Below, piece after piece: positions 8,478 to 20,765 of a stretch of 64,000 nucleotides of DNA. Position numbers and translations under genes: made by a program. This stretch comes from Thermohalobaculum sediminis. Its GTDB lineage: Bacteria > Pseudomonadota > Alphaproteobacteria > Rhodobacterales > Rhodobacteraceae. Location: positions 1-64,000 of the forward strand of contig NZ_JAMFKN010000001.1 in assembly GCF_023487995.1 (NCBI RefSeq), given 5' to 3'. Below the pieces are notes generated by a model. It did no database searches. It was given only the letters and a program-made list of their open reading frames with translations, and had not been told where the DNA came from. Numbering within the stretch: the stretch's first letter is position 1; every line of letters starts with the position of its first letter.

Positions 8478-9224
8478 TCAGCTCGCGAGCTTCGCCATCA
8501 CCTCGTCCGACATGTCGAAATTGGTCGTCACGGACTGCACGTCGTCGTCGTCCTCGAGGGCCGCGATCAGCTTCATCAGCGTGGCCCCGGCGAACTCGTC
8601 CACCGGGGTCAGCGTCTGCGGCTTCCAGACCAGGCGGGTCGACTCGGCCTCGCCAAGGCTCGCCTCGAGCGCGGTCGAGACTTCCGAGAGATCGGCCACC
8701 TCGCACCAGATCACGTGCCCGTCCTCGGACGACTCGACATCCTCGGCCCCCGCCTCGATCGCAGCTTCCAGCACCGCGTCGGCGCTTCCCGCCTTCGCCG
8801 CGTAGACGATCTGGCCCTTGCGGTCGAACATGAAGCTCACGGCCCCGGTCTCGGCCATGTTGCCGCCGTTCTTGCCGAAGGTCGCGCGGATGTTCGAGGC
8901 GGTGCGGTTTCGGTTGTCGGTCATCGCCTCGACGATCACGGCGACGCCCCCGGGGCCATAACCCTCGTAGCGGATTTCCTCGTAGCTTTCGGCATCGCCG
9001 CCCAGCGACTTCTTGATCGCGCGCTCGATCACGTCCTTGGGACAGGAGTTGGCCTTGGCCTCCTTCACCGCCAGCCGCAGGCGCGGGTTCTTGTCGGGGT
9101 CGGGGTCGCCCATCTTGGCCGCGACGGTAATCTCCTTCGCGAGCTTCGAGAACAGCTTCGAGCGCGCGGCATCCTGCCGGCCCTTGCGATGCTGGATGTT
9201 CGCCCATTTCGAATGGCCGGCCAT
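8478..9224 (-). CDS. YebC/PmpR family protein
   Basis: Family members act as DNA-binding regulators or, as shown for some, relieve ribosome stalling at proline-rich stretches. The 248-residue product begins with the invariant [18 protein letters not shown] and contains the family signature KKSLGG with [12 protein letters not shown] and the Asn-rich DNRNRT. An in-frame upstream extension exists, but the conserved MAGHSK start fixes 9224. The downstream aldolase gene on the same strand lies 51 bp away. Confidence 0.95.
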   Translation of the reverse strand: MAGHSKWANIQHRKGRQDAARSKLFSKLAKEITVAAKMGDPDPDKNPRLRLAVKEAKANSCPKDVIERAIKKSLGGDAESYEEIRYEGYGPGGVAVIVEAMTDNRNRTASNIRATFGKNGGNMAETGAVSFMFDRKGQIVYAAKAGSADAVLEAAIEAGAEDVESSEDGHVIWCEVADLSEVSTALEASLGEAESTRLVWKPQTLTPVDEFAGATLMKLIAALEDDDDVQSVTTNFDMSDEVMAKLAS

Positions 9225-9292
9225 CGTCAACCTCCCTGCCTGCCTCACGCGCGACCTTTTAGGCGCGGCCCGGCGCGGCGGCAAGCCCCCCT

Positions 9293-11080
9293 TCAGAAGC
9301 TGAAGAAAAGCGGGATCGTGAAGGCCGCGACGACGCTGACGATCAGGTTGAGCGGGATGCCGAGCCGCATGAAGTCGGTGAAGCGGTAGCCGCCGGGGCC
9401 ATAGACCAGCGTGTTCGTCTGGTAGCCGATCGGCGTGGCGAAGCTGGCCGAGGCCGCGATCATCACCGCCACCACGAAAGGGCGCGGATCGACGCCCAGC
9501 GAGGCCGCCAGCGCGATCGCCACCGGGGTCATCACCACCGCCACGGCATTGTTCGACACCACCTCGGTCAGCACCGAGGCAAGGATGAACACCAGCCACA
9601 GCATCAGCGGCATCGGCAGGCCCTGCATCCATGGCGCGATGCGGTCCACGACCAGACTGACCGCGCCCGTGCTGTCCATCGCCTTCCCCACCGCCAGCAT
9701 GGCGAAGATCAGCGCGAGCAGCCGCCCCTCGATCATCTGGAAGGCCTCGTCGGCGTCGATGCAGCGCGTCGCCAGCACCAGCGCCACACCGATCACGGCG
9801 AGGCCGGCGATGGACATCACCCCGAATGCCGCGCCCAGCACCACCAGCGCCACGATCCCCAGCACCAGCGGCGCCTTCTCGCGCCTGTAGGGCCGGTCCG
9901 AGGGGCGGGTGAGATCGGCGAGGTTCTGATCGACCGCAAGGCGCTGGATGTCCTCCGGGTCGCCCTCGAGCAGCAGCGTGTCGCCCACCCGGATGCGCAC
10001 CTCGTCGAGCACGGGTCCCACCCGCTCGGCCCGGCGGTGCAGCGCCAGCGGATAGACGCCATAGCGCCGGCGCAGGCGCAGATCGCCGATCACCCGGCCC
10101 ACCAGCTTGCAGTCGGGGGTGATCAGCGCCTCGACCGTCACGGTCGACTTCTGCCCGATCGGGTCGATCTGGCCCAGCAGCGAGAGCGACTTGTTGTCCC
10201 TGAGACTCAGCAGCTCGTTCACCCCGGTGCGGATCACCACCCGGTCGCCCGCCGCGAGCTCGACCGACTGCATCGCGCGCCTGAGCGACAGGTCCCCCCG
10301 GATCACGTCGATCACCGACATGCCCGAGCGGGTGAAATGCCCGACCTCGAGCACCTTGCGCCCGATCAGCGTCGAGCCCTCGGGGATCACCACCTCGGTG
10401 AAGAACTTGAGCTTCTTGCGCTCGCTGAGAAAGTCGATCATCGCGTCGCGCCGCGGCAGGAAGCGCGGCGCCGCCCAGATCACGAAGGTCATGGCGATCG
10501 CCACCACAATCAGCGCGACCGGCGTCACCTCGAACAACCCGAACGGCGCGAGCCCCTGCCCGCGCGCCACGCCATCGACCAGCAGGTTCGTCGAGGTGCC
10601 GATCAGCGTGCACATGCCGCCCAGGATCGCCGCATAGGACAGCGGGATCAGCACCTGGCTGCCGGTGACCTTCAGCGCGTGCGCGGTACGGATCGCGACC
10701 GGGATCAGCATGACCACAACCGGCGTGTTGTTCATGAAGGCCGACGCCCCCACCGTGAAGCCCGCGAAGCCCGCCACGACGCGGCGCGGCTGGGTCTCGG
10801 CGCGCGACGCGATGGCGCGGCTGAAGGCATCGAGCGCGCCGGTGCGGATCAGCGCGCCAGACAGGATGAACATCGCACCGATCGTCACCGGCGCGGGGTT
10901 CGAGAAGACGGCGAGCATGTCCTCGCTCGACAGCACGCCAAGGGCCAGCAGCACCGCTGCGCCGCAGATCGCCACCACCTCCGGCGGATATCGTTCGGTG
11001 CAGAACAGCGCGAACATCGCCGCGATCACTGCCAGCGTCGCCAGCGCGGGCCAGAGGCTCGGATCGGTAAGGCTGGTCAT
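9293..11080 (-). CDS. SLC13-type anion permease with TrkA-C domains
   Basis: A 595-residue inner-membrane transporter of the divalent-anion symporter class (sulfate or organic anion). The two transmembrane halves carry the family motifs [15 protein letters not shown] and [20 protein letters not shown], with a GTSTNLLV hairpin. Between them sit two cytoplasmic TrkA-C-like regulatory domains (about 210-370) with [19 protein letters not shown]-like and [11 protein letters not shown] segments. Substrate cannot be called from sequence. It is 68 bp from yebC on the same strand. Confidence 0.88.
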   Translation of the reverse strand: MTSLTDPSLWPALATLAVIAAMFALFCTERYPPEVVAICGAAVLLALGVLSSEDMLAVFSNPAPVTIGAMFILSGALIRTGALDAFSRAIASRAETQPRRVVAGFAGFTVGASAFMNNTPVVVMLIPVAIRTAHALKVTGSQVLIPLSYAAILGGMCTLIGTSTNLLVDGVARGQGLAPFGLFEVTPVALIVVAIAMTFVIWAAPRFLPRRDAMIDFLSERKKLKFFTEVVIPEGSTLIGRKVLEVGHFTRSGMSVIDVIRGDLSLRRAMQSVELAAGDRVVIRTGVNELLSLRDNKSLSLLGQIDPIGQKSTVTVEALITPDCKLVGRVIGDLRLRRRYGVYPLALHRRAERVGPVLDEVRIRVGDTLLLEGDPEDIQRLAVDQNLADLTRPSDRPYRREKAPLVLGIVALVVLGAAFGVMSIAGLAVIGVALVLATRCIDADEAFQMIEGRLLALIFAMLAVGKAMDSTGAVSLVVDRIAPWMQGLPMPLMLWLVFILASVLTEVVSNNAVAVVMTPVAIALAASLGVDPRPFVVAVMIAASASFATPIGYQTNTLVYGPGGYRFTDFMRLGIPLNLIVSVVAAFTIPLFFSF

Positions 11081-11254
11081 GCGGGGCGGATCCTTCGGCG
11101 CTCGGGCCCGGGCGGCAGTCCCGGAGATGCTGGCGTCAGATGCTGGCGTCGCGGGCGCGCCGGGCCCGTCGTCCCGGCGTCTCGCACAGGATTAGCGCGC
11201 GCCGCGCGGCGATAGAAGCGGAAAACCTGCCGCGCCCGGGGCGGGGGCGGCGCA

Positions 11255-12070
11255 TCACGCCTCGCCTGCCGCGGCGAGCCGCCCGCCCAGCCGGATCGGG
11301 CGGACGCTCCGCGCAAGGCCGGTTGCGTCGTCGGTCTCGACCAGCGTGCCGCAGATCGTGGCATCGCCCATCGCCGGCTCGAAGCGCGAGGTGCCCATGC
11401 CGGTGACGAAGCGGCGCAGGGGCTCCAGCTTGTCCATCCCGATCACCGAGTCGTAGTCGCCGCACATCCCGGCATCCGACTGGTAGGCGGTGCCGCGCGC
11501 CAGCAGCATGGCGTCCGCCGTCGGCACATGCGTGTGCGTCCCGACCACGAGGCTCGCCCGCCCGTCGCACCAGTGGCCCATCGCCATCTTCTCGGAGGTC
11601 GCCTCGGCATGGATCTCGACCACCGCGGCATTGACGGCCCCGCCGATCGGCGCCTGCTTCAGCGCCCGGTCGAGCGCCGAGAACGGGTCGTCATAAGGCT
11701 TGTTCATGAACACGCGCCCCAGCGCCACGGCGACCAGCACCTTGCGCCCGCGCGTCGCCTCGAACACCCCTGCCCCGCGCCCCGGCGCTTCTCGCGCGAT
11801 GTTGAGCGGGCGCAGAAGCCGCGGCTCGCGGTCGAGATGCGTCAGCATGTCCTTCTGGTCGAAGGCATGGTCGCCCAGCGTCACGACATCCGCCCCCGCC
11901 GCGAACAGCTCGTCCGCGATCGAGGCCGTGAGCCCGAAGCCCGAGGCCGCGTTCTCGGCGTTCACCACCACGAAATCGAGCCGCCAGTCGCGGCGCAACC
12001 CCGGCAGCGCGTCGATCACCGCGCCGCGCCCCACGCGCCCCACCAGGTCGCCGAGGAACAGGAGCCGCAT
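11255..12070 (-). CDS. YmdB-like metallophosphoesterase (TIGR00282 family)
   Basis: Members hydrolyse 2',3'-cyclic nucleotides. The Bacillus enzyme influences biofilm and motility. The 271-residue protein shows the di-metal site motifs GDLVGRVGR (Asp8), NAENAASGFG (Glu39, Asn40) and GTHTHVPTAD (His pair). The usual GNH motif is GDH here, so position 67, normally an Asn metal ligand, is Asp. The ATG overlaps the stop of the preceding cyclo-ligase gene (ATGA), which points to coupled translation. Confidence 0.88.
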   Translation of the reverse strand: MRLLFLGDLVGRVGRGAVIDALPGLRRDWRLDFVVVNAENAASGFGLTASIADELFAAGADVVTLGDHAFDQKDMLTHLDREPRLLRPLNIAREAPGRGAGVFEATRGRKVLVAVALGRVFMNKPYDDPFSALDRALKQAPIGGAVNAAVVEIHAEATSEKMAMGHWCDGRASLVVGTHTHVPTADAMLLARGTAYQSDAGMCGDYDSVIGMDKLEPLRRFVTGMGTSRFEPAMGDATICGTLVETDDATGLARSVRPIRLGGRLAAAGEA

Positions 12071-12675
12071 CAGCCCGCCCTCCGGCGGATCACCCCCGCC
12101 TCGGTCACCACCGCGTCGAGCGGCTGGTCGGTGACCTCGTGCGGCACGGCCGCCACCTCCTGCGCCGCATAGGCAAGGCCCACCGCGGCGACCGGCCCCA
12201 GCGGGCGCAGCATCGCCAGCGTCCGATCATAGAACCCGCCGCCATAGCCCAGCCGCCAGCACGCGCGGTCATAGGCCACCAGCGGCGCGATCAGGAGGTC
12301 GGGCGTGAGCCAGTCGCCATTCGCGGGGACCTCGGCGCCGAACGCCCCCGCGACCATGGCGCAGCCCGGGTGCCATTCGCGAAACCGCAGCGGCAGCCCC
12401 TCGCCCTCGATCACCGGGACGCACAGGCGATGCCCGCGCGCCGCAAGCGCCGCCATCAGGGGCGTGGGGTCGATCTCGGTGCGAATCGGGCGGTATCCGG
12501 CGATCACGCGCGCGCCCGCCGCAAAGCCCGCGTCGAGAAACGCCTGCGCCGCCGCCGCGGCGGCCGTGGCCGCACCCGAGGCATGGGCAGCCTTGCGCGC
12601 GGCGAAGGCCACGCGGCGCAGCGCCACCTTGGCGGCGGTCGGATCGGTCGGGAGTTCTGCTTCAGCTTCGATCAT
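12070..12675 (-). CDS. 5-formyltetrahydrofolate cyclo-ligase
   Basis: The enzyme converts 5-formyl-THF to 5,10-methenyl-THF with ATP and so restores a stored folate to the one-carbon pool. The 201-residue protein has the N-terminal KVALRRVAFAARKA helix and the diagnostic ATP/folate-site motif LGYGGGFYDRTL. It lies downstream of the 6S RNA and zapA on the same strand, the classic zapA-ssrS-fau arrangement. It overlaps the phosphoesterase gene by one base. Confidence 0.93.
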   Translation of the reverse strand: MIEAEAELPTDPTAAKVALRRVAFAARKAAHASGAATAAAAAAQAFLDAGFAAGARVIAGYRPIRTEIDPTPLMAALAARGHRLCVPVIEGEGLPLRFREWHPGCAMVAGAFGAEVPANGDWLTPDLLIAPLVAYDRACWRLGYGGGFYDRTLAMLRPLGPVAAVGLAYAAQEVAAVPHEVTDQPLDAVVTEAGVIRRRAG

Positions 12676-12744
12676 CGCCCCCGCCTAGCGCGGCGCGGGC
12701 GCGGCGGCAAGGGGGCGAGGGTGGCGGGCCCGTCGCGACCGTGA

Positions 12745-12890
12745 AGGTTTCAGATCCTCGCGAGCCTGGATAACCAGGTGGGTGCCAGGTGCACGAGACC
12801 ACGGTCAAGCGCAGAGCCAGCTCCCGCGAAGATGCTTAGGCCACCAGGAAACTGTCCTCGCACGTGAAGGATAGCACCCGCCGGCCCCAG
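12745..12890 (-). ncRNA. ssrS: 6S RNA (SsrS)
   Basis: The 265-bp gap between zapA and the 5-formyl-THF cyclo-ligase gene is the standard position of 6S RNA in proteobacteria. The minus strand reads as a long imperfect hairpin with GC-rich arms, such as GGCCTAAGCATC and CGGGAGCTGGCTC, around a likely central bubble. 6S RNA mimics an open promoter and sequesters sigma70 RNA polymerase. The ends given are estimates. I assigned it by synteny and general fold, not by a covariance search. Confidence 0.7.
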
Positions 12891-12940
12891 ATTTAGGGCA
12901 CCGGGCGCATCTTGAAAAGACCCCGCGCCGCCTGCGCCGC

Positions 12941-13345
12941 TCAGGCCCCGGGATTGCCGTCGAACGGCAGCCCCGGCGCGGGTGTCACCGCCTCGGCCAA
13001 CGCCTCGAGCCGGGCCGCCAGCGCCGCGATCTCCGAGCCGAGCTGCGCCTCGCGCTCCTTCGAGAACAGGTCCCCGCCCGCGCCGCGCTGCTCGGCCAGG
13101 CGCTTCGCCTCGGCCAGCTTGCGGCCGAGCGCCGCAATCTCCTTCTCGGCATCGTGCAGCTTGTCGGCGATCATCAGCGCGCTCATCAGCATCAGGCGCC
13201 CTTCGGCCATCTGGCCCATGCCCCGCGCCAGCCTGCGCGCCTCGGCGTCGATCCGCGCGCAGAGCGCCGCGAGATGCTCCTCCTCGCCATTCTCGCAGGC
13301 GAGCCTGTAGCTCCGCCCGCCCACATCGACCGTGACCTCAGCCAT
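12941..13345 (-). CDS. zapA: Cell division protein ZapA
   Basis: ZapA cross-links FtsZ protofilaments at the division site. The 134-residue product has the globular head signature TVDVGGRSYRLACENGEEEH at the N-terminus and a long helix beginning at LAALCARIDAEARRLARGMG. It is longer than E. coli ZapA (about 109) by a C-terminal Ala-rich coiled-coil tail. The start overlaps the end of the coiled-coil gene upstream by 8 bp. Confidence 0.9.
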   Translation of the reverse strand: MAEVTVDVGGRSYRLACENGEEEHLAALCARIDAEARRLARGMGQMAEGRLMLMSALMIADKLHDAEKEIAALGRKLAEAKRLAEQRGAGGDLFSKEREAQLGSEIAALAARLEALAEAVTPAPGLPFDGNPGA

Positions 13346-13625
13346 GACGTCCCCCCTGCTGCGCGGCGACGGCGCGCAGATCCCCCAGCGCCGCGCGCAC
13401 CGCGTCGGCGGCCTCGGCGCGGAGCGCCGCGTCCTCGGCCACCTGCCGCTCGAGCCGGCTCACCTCCGTCGCGAGGCGGTCGCGCTCGGCCTCCAGCGCC
13501 GAGAGGCGCGAGCGGGCGCCCCCGTCCTCCGGCGCGGCGGGCATGGCACCGCCCTCGCCCACGGCCTGCTCCAGCCGTTCAAGCGCCGCGGCGAGCCGCG
13601 CGACCGTCTCTTCCAACTTCGCCAT
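13338..13625 (-). CDS. Small coiled-coil protein upstream of zapA
   Basis: A 95-residue, mostly helical protein. Heptad-like Leu/Val/Ala repeats run through KLEETVARLAAALERLEQAV and a second helix RLSALEAERDRLATEVSRLE. ATG 13625 gives MAKLEE. The overlap with zapA (8 bp) suggests translational coupling and possibly a shared role in division. No family is recognised, and any ZapB-like function is speculation. Confidence 0.7.
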   Translation of the reverse strand: MAKLEETVARLAAALERLEQAVGEGGAMPAAPEDGGARSRLSALEAERDRLATEVSRLERQVAEDAALRAEAADAVRAALGDLRAVAAQQGGRHG

Positions 13626-13844
13626 CCGCCTCTCCCCCGCGCTGCCGTCCCGATGGCGGCCCTGCCACATGGCACCGTGTCAGGGATTTGCCGTATGTTC
13701 CTGACCGGCGAAAGCGAATCGCCCTGATCCGCATTCATCGCATCGCAGTATCGCGAAGCGCGCCCCGCATGCAAACCGGGGCGTCGAAAGCCCGGTTTCG
13801 GCCCGGCGCTTGACAAGGATGCGCCGGGCGGGGTCACTGGCGCC

Positions 13845-14627
13845 ATGCGGATCGCGACGTTCAACATCAACGGCATCAAGGCGCGGATCGACGCGCTGGC
13901 GGAATGGCTGGCCGATGCCCGGCCCGACGTGGTCCTGCTGCAGGAGCTGAAATCGGTCGACGACGGCGTGCCCCGCGGTTCGCTCGAGGACCTTGGCTAC
14001 AATGTCGAGACCCACGGCCAGAAGGGCTTCAACGGCGTCGCCATCCTCTCGAGGTTCCCGCTCGAGGACATCTCGCGCGGCCTGCCCGGCGATCCCGACG
14101 ACGAGCAGGCGCGCTGGATCGAGGCGACGGTGACCGGCCCGAAGGCGGCGATCCGGGTCTGCGGCCTCTACCTGCCCAACGGGAATCCCGCGCCGGGCCC
14201 GAAATTCGACTACAAGCTCGGCTGGATGGAGCGCCTCAGGAAACGCGCCGAAGCGCTTCTGGAAAAAGAGGAAATCGTCGTCATCGCAGGCGACTTCAAC
14301 GTCATCCCCGAGCCCCGCGATGCCGCGCGCCCCGATGCGTGGGTCAAGGACGCCCTGTTCCTGCCGGAGACCCGCGCCGCCTGGCGGCGAATCGTCAACC
14401 TCGGCTATCACGACGCGATCCGCGAGGTGACGCAGGACGACGGGGTCTACAGCTTCTGGGACTACCAGGCCGGGGCGTGGCAGAAGAACGACGGCATCCG
14501 CATCGATCACCTGCTGCTCAGCCCGCAGGCCGCGGACCGGCTGGTCTCCGCCGGGATCGACAAGGACGTCCGCGGGCGCGAGAAGCCCTCGGACCACGTG
14601 CCGGTCTGGATCGAGCTCGACGCCTGA
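13845..14627 (+). CDS. xthA: Exodeoxyribonuclease III
   Basis: This is an AP endonuclease and 3'-5' exonuclease of base-excision repair. The 260-residue protein follows the family throughout: MRIATFNINGIKAR, VVLLQELKSVD (catalytic Glu), GLYLPNGNP, VIAGDFNVIP and RIDHLL, ending in SDHVPVWIEL (catalytic Asp-His). It is a single gene diverging from the zapA cluster. Confidence 0.95.
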   Translation: MRIATFNINGIKARIDALAEWLADARPDVVLLQELKSVDDGVPRGSLEDLGYNVETHGQKGFNGVAILSRFPLEDISRGLPGDPDDEQARWIEATVTGPKAAIRVCGLYLPNGNPAPGPKFDYKLGWMERLRKRAEALLEKEEIVVIAGDFNVIPEPRDAARPDAWVKDALFLPETRAAWRRIVNLGYHDAIREVTQDDGVYSFWDYQAGAWQKNDGIRIDHLLLSPQAADRLVSAGIDKDVRGREKPSDHVPVWIELDA

Positions 14628-14636
14628 GGGCGCGGC

Positions 14637-14657
14637 AAGGGGTGCTCACGCCCCCTT
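14637..14657. terminator. Candidate bidirectional hairpin after xthA
   Basis: AAGGGG (14637-14642) and CCCCTT (14652-14657) can pair around a 9-nt loop. It lies between the convergent xthA and lipoprotein genes and overlaps the last codons of the latter. There is no long U tract, so efficiency is uncertain. Confidence 0.4.
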
Positions 14658-15671
14658 CGGCCGCGGCGGCGCCGATGGCGCGGCACCCGGCGCCTGCCGG
14701 CTTGCGTCGCCACCGGGTGCCGCCACCGGCGTCTCGGCGGTCGCACGGGACGGCGCCGGCGTCTCGGCGGTCGCGCGGGACGGCGCCGGCTGCGAGCCCG
14801 TCCGACGCGGCGCGGCCGCGACCATCGGCGACAGGAAGGGCGCGATCTTGGTCGCGCGGTCGTTCACCCGCTCGGGCGGCAGGGCGGCGGGAAGCTCGCC
14901 CGCGATCGCCTCGGCCATCGGCAGCCCGTTCGCCGCGCGCAGTGCGCTGACCTGCGAGGCGAGCCGCCGCAGCATCGCCTCGGAACTCATCGGCCGGTCG
15001 CTGAAGCCGCTGATGGTCACCAGCGTCATGCGGCCGTTCAGCTCGACGAAGGCCCGCCAGAACTCGGGCGCGAGCAGCGGCGAGGCATCCCCGCTCCGGT
15101 CCTTCACCAGCACGTAGAGCGTGTCGCCGACGACCCGGCTCTCGGCCACCTCGATCATCGTCGGATCGGCGCTGCGGCCAAGCTGGCCCCGGCCCTCGGG
15201 CGATTCGAGGAAGGCGCGCAGTTTCTCGGCCGCCGCCTCGCCGCCGCCCTCGGTGTCGTCCATCGGCGCGCCCGAGATCGAGACCGTGATGACGCCGGGG
15301 AACGATGCCGGCAGCGCGATCTCGACCGCATCGGCGTCGTCGGGCGTGAGCGCGGCGGCCTGCTCGATCACGCAGTCCGAAACCACGAGAAACGCGAGCG
15401 AGCGCGACACCTCGATCGAGTCGCGCGCGATGCAGCTTCCGGGCGCGGGCTCGACGACGATGCGCCGGCCGCGCGCGGCGAACACCACACGCTCGGGCGC
15501 CGAGGCGACCACACCGAAGTCGCGGATCGCGCGCACCCGCTCGAGCTCGTCGCTCACGAGGCTCTCGCCGGCCTGGAGGCACCCCGACAGCGCCAGCGCC
15601 ACGCCCGTCAGCAGCAGGAAGCGCCGCGCGCGGGACGACCCCGCGCGCCGCCGTTGGTCAGAGGTCGGCAT
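14646..15671 (-). CDS. Predicted lipoprotein of unknown function
   Basis: A 341-residue protein with an N-terminal Arg-rich signal and lipobox ALSGC near residue 30, so it is predicted to be exported and lipid-anchored. The body (about 40-280) is an alpha/beta domain I do not recognise. The last ~70 residues are Pro/Ala-rich with a duplicated [10 protein letters not shown] repeat. ATG 15671 overlaps the end of ilvD by 14 bp, so the genes are probably co-transcribed. An in-frame start further upstream is less likely. Confidence 0.75.
   Translation of the reverse strand: MPTSDQRRRAGSSRARRFLLLTGVALALSGCLQAGESLVSDELERVRAIRDFGVVASAPERVVFAARGRRIVVEPAPGSCIARDSIEVSRSLAFLVVSDCVIEQAAALTPDDADAVEIALPASFPGVITVSISGAPMDDTEGGGEAAAEKLRAFLESPEGRGQLGRSADPTMIEVAESRVVGDTLYVLVKDRSGDASPLLAPEFWRAFVELNGRMTLVTISGFSDRPMSSEAMLRRLASQVSALRAANGLPMAEAIAGELPAALPPERVNDRATKIAPFLSPMVAAAPRRTGSQPAPSRATAETPAPSRATAETPVAAPGGDASRQAPGAAPSAPPRPKGA
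14728..14787 (-). repeat. 30-bp tandem duplication in the lipoprotein gene
   Basis: Units 14728-14757 and 14758-14787 are identical apart from one base. They encode a repeated [10 protein letters not shown] segment in the C-terminal linker. Confidence 0.8.
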
Positions 15672-17391
15672 AGACGTGCCGCTCGCCCGCCTTGCCGGGA
15701 TGGGTGACCGCGCCATCCTTGGCCGGACCCACGAGCTGCGCATACTTCCAGATGGCGCCCGAGCCGTAGAAGCTCTCGCGCGGGGGCTGCTGCTTCCACT
15801 CCTTGTGACGCGCCTTCAGCTCCTTCGCCGAGAGCTTCACCTTGATCGTGCCCTTCTTCGCATCGATCTGGATGATGTCGCCGTCGCGCAGCAGCGCGAT
15901 CGGTCCGCCAACCGCGGCCTCGGGGCCGACATGGCCCACGCAGAAGCCGCGCGTCGCGCCCGAGAAGCGGCCGTCGGTGATCAGCGCCACCTTCGAGCCC
16001 ATGCCCTGCCCCGCGATCGCGGCGGTCGTGGCCAGCATCTCGCGCATGCCGGGGCCTCCCTTGGGGCCCTCGTTGCGGATGACGATGACCTCGCCCTCCT
16101 TGTAGTCGCGGCGCTGGACGGCGGCGAAGGCGTCCTCCTCCGACTCGAACACGCGGGCGGGACCCTCGAACTTCAGCTTCTTCATGCCGGCGACCTTCAC
16201 GATCGCGCCATCGGGGGCAAGGTTGCCCTTGAGGCCGACGACGCCGCCGGTGGGGCTCAGCGGCTTGGAAACCGGGTGGATGACCTTGCCGTCGGCCTCG
16301 CCCGCGATGTTGGCGAGGTTCTCGGCCATGGTCTTGCCCGTCGCGGTGATGCAGTTGCCATGCAGCAGGCCCGCCTCGAGCAGCAGCTTCATCACCACCG
16401 GCACGCCGCCGACGTCGTAGAGGTCCTTGGCGACATAGCGCCCGCCGGGCTTGAGATCGACGAAATAGGGCGTCTCGCGGAAGATCGCGCAGACGTCGTC
16501 GAGGTCGAACTCGATCCCGGCCTCGTGCGCGATGGCAGGCAGGTGCAGTCCCGCATTGGTCGAGCCGCCGGTGCAGGCGACGATGCGCGCCGCGTTCTCC
16601 AGCGCCTCGCGGGTGACGATGTCGCGGGCACGGATGCCGCGCGCCAGCAGGTTCATCACCGCGCGGCCCGACATCTCGCAATACTGGTCGCGGCTCCCGT
16701 AGGGCGCCGGCGCGCCGGACGAGTTGGGCAGCGCAAGCCCGATCGCCTCGCTCACGCACGCCATGGTGTTCGCCGTGAACTGCCCGCCGCAGGATCCCGC
16801 CGAGGGGCAGGCCACCGACTCGAGCTTCTCCAGCTCGCAGGTCGACAGCACCCCCGCCTGGTGCTTGCCCACCGCCTCGAACACGTCCTGCACGGTCACG
16901 TCGCGCCCCTCGTAGCGGCCCGGCAGGATCGAGCCGCCATAGATGAACACCGACGGCACGTTCAACCGCACCATCGCCATCATCATGCCCGGCAGGCTCT
17001 TGTCGCAGCCCGCGAGGCCGACGATCGCGTCATAGGCATGGCCGCGCATCGTCAACTCCACCGTGTCCGCGATCGCCTCGCGCGAGGGCAGCGACGAGCG
17101 CATCCCCTCGTGCCCCATGGCGATGCCGTCGGTCACCGTGATGGTCGTGAACTCGCGCGGCGTGCCCAAGCCTTCCTTGACGCCCAGCTTGACCGCCTGC
17201 GCCTGCCGGTTCAGCGCGATGTTGCAGGGCGCGGCCTCGTTCCAGCAGGTCGCCACGCCGATCAGCGGGCGGTGGATCTCCTCCTCGGTCAGGCCCATCG
17301 CGTAGTAATAGGAACGATGCGGCGCCCGCTGCGGCCCCTCGGTCACGTGCCGGCTCACCAGCCTGGTCTTGTCGAAGGTCTTGGCATCCAT
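15658..17391 (-). CDS. ilvD: Dihydroxy-acid dehydratase
   Basis: The enzyme dehydrates 2,3-dihydroxy-isovalerate and -methylvalerate in valine and isoleucine synthesis, using an Fe-S cluster and Mg2+. The 577-residue protein has [13 protein letters not shown] and [16 protein letters not shown], both with cluster cysteines, and the C-terminal [16 protein letters not shown] 17391 is placed nine bases after GGGGAG. A GTG at 17397 would add two residues. Confidence 0.95.
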   Translation of the reverse strand: MDAKTFDKTRLVSRHVTEGPQRAPHRSYYYAMGLTEEEIHRPLIGVATCWNEAAPCNIALNRQAQAVKLGVKEGLGTPREFTTITVTDGIAMGHEGMRSSLPSREAIADTVELTMRGHAYDAIVGLAGCDKSLPGMMMAMVRLNVPSVFIYGGSILPGRYEGRDVTVQDVFEAVGKHQAGVLSTCELEKLESVACPSAGSCGGQFTANTMACVSEAIGLALPNSSGAPAPYGSRDQYCEMSGRAVMNLLARGIRARDIVTREALENAARIVACTGGSTNAGLHLPAIAHEAGIEFDLDDVCAIFRETPYFVDLKPGGRYVAKDLYDVGGVPVVMKLLLEAGLLHGNCITATGKTMAENLANIAGEADGKVIHPVSKPLSPTGGVVGLKGNLAPDGAIVKVAGMKKLKFEGPARVFESEEDAFAAVQRRDYKEGEVIVIRNEGPKGGPGMREMLATTAAIAGQGMGSKVALITDGRFSGATRGFCVGHVGPEAAVGGPIALLRDGDIIQIDAKKGTIKVKLSAKELKARHKEWKQQPPRESFYGSGAIWKYAQLVGPAKDGAVTHPGKAGERHVYADL

Positions 17392-17588
17392 GGGCACGGC
17401 CTCCCCGCGAGATGTTGAGATTTTGTGAATCGGTTGCGCGCGACCCTAGCCGGGCGCTCACGGCGTTTCCAGCGTGGATCGCGTTGCCGCGGGCCGGGTG
17501 GCTTTGTGAACCGCGAGGTGTCTGTTATCGTTGCCCCCGGAAGCGGATGTGATCCCGCGCGAGAACCCCGACACCGGAGGACCCGAGC

Positions 17589-17789
17589 ATGACCAAGCAC
17601 ATCATCGACAAGCCCAAGAAGCGCGACGAGGGCGCCCGCGCCAAGGCCTACACCAAGATCGAGCGCGAGACCGGCGACCCGGCCGAGAGCGAGCACGTCA
17701 AGGCCATGCACCGGCAGACCCGCACCCGCGACGACGGCCATCGCGCCGCCGAGTTCACCAAGATCGAGCGGACCGAGGGCGAGGAGTGA
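17589..17789 (+). CDS. Small charged hypothetical protein
   Basis: This 66-residue, highly charged protein has no predicted membrane segment. The motif TKIERETGD near residue 22 recurs as TKIERTEGE at the C-terminus, so the protein may be an internal duplication. The ribosome site GGAGGA is well placed. I do not recognise a family. A strong hairpin follows at 17846-17868. Confidence 0.65.
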   Translation: MTKHIIDKPKKRDEGARAKAYTKIERETGDPAESEHVKAMHRQTRTRDDGHRAAEFTKIERTEGEE

Positions 17790-17845
17790 CCGCCGGGCAG
17801 GACGTGCGCCAGACATCGAAATAATTCAACGAGATGAATGAACTG

Positions 17846-17868
17846 GGCCCCGGACTTGATCCGGGGCC
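17846..17868. terminator. Palindromic hairpin between convergent genes (dispersed repeat copy)
   Basis: GGCCCCGGA and TCCGGGGCC pair perfectly over 9 bp around CTTGA. The site lies between the small protein gene and valS, which converge, so it could terminate both. It belongs to the same palindrome family as 50724-50875. It lacks a proper U tract. Confidence 0.55.
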
Positions 17869-17897
17869 TTGGCTTTCAGGAGCAGCGCGGCGGCGCC

Positions 17898-20651
<2,754 letters not shown>

Positions 20652-20765
20652 CGCACCCGTCTCTCAAGCGTCTTTCGGGACGTGTCTCTTAACGCGGGTG
20701 CGAGGTCAGGGAAAGGGGCGCCCGGGCCGCGGCGGGGCGACCGGGGGACCGCGGCGAACGGGGGC

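Noticed and set aside
8478-10613. A 711-residue frame that would extend YebC at its N-terminus
   Set aside because: The added part is antisense-like or out of frame to the SLC13 gene, and the YebC family begins exactly at MAGHSK.
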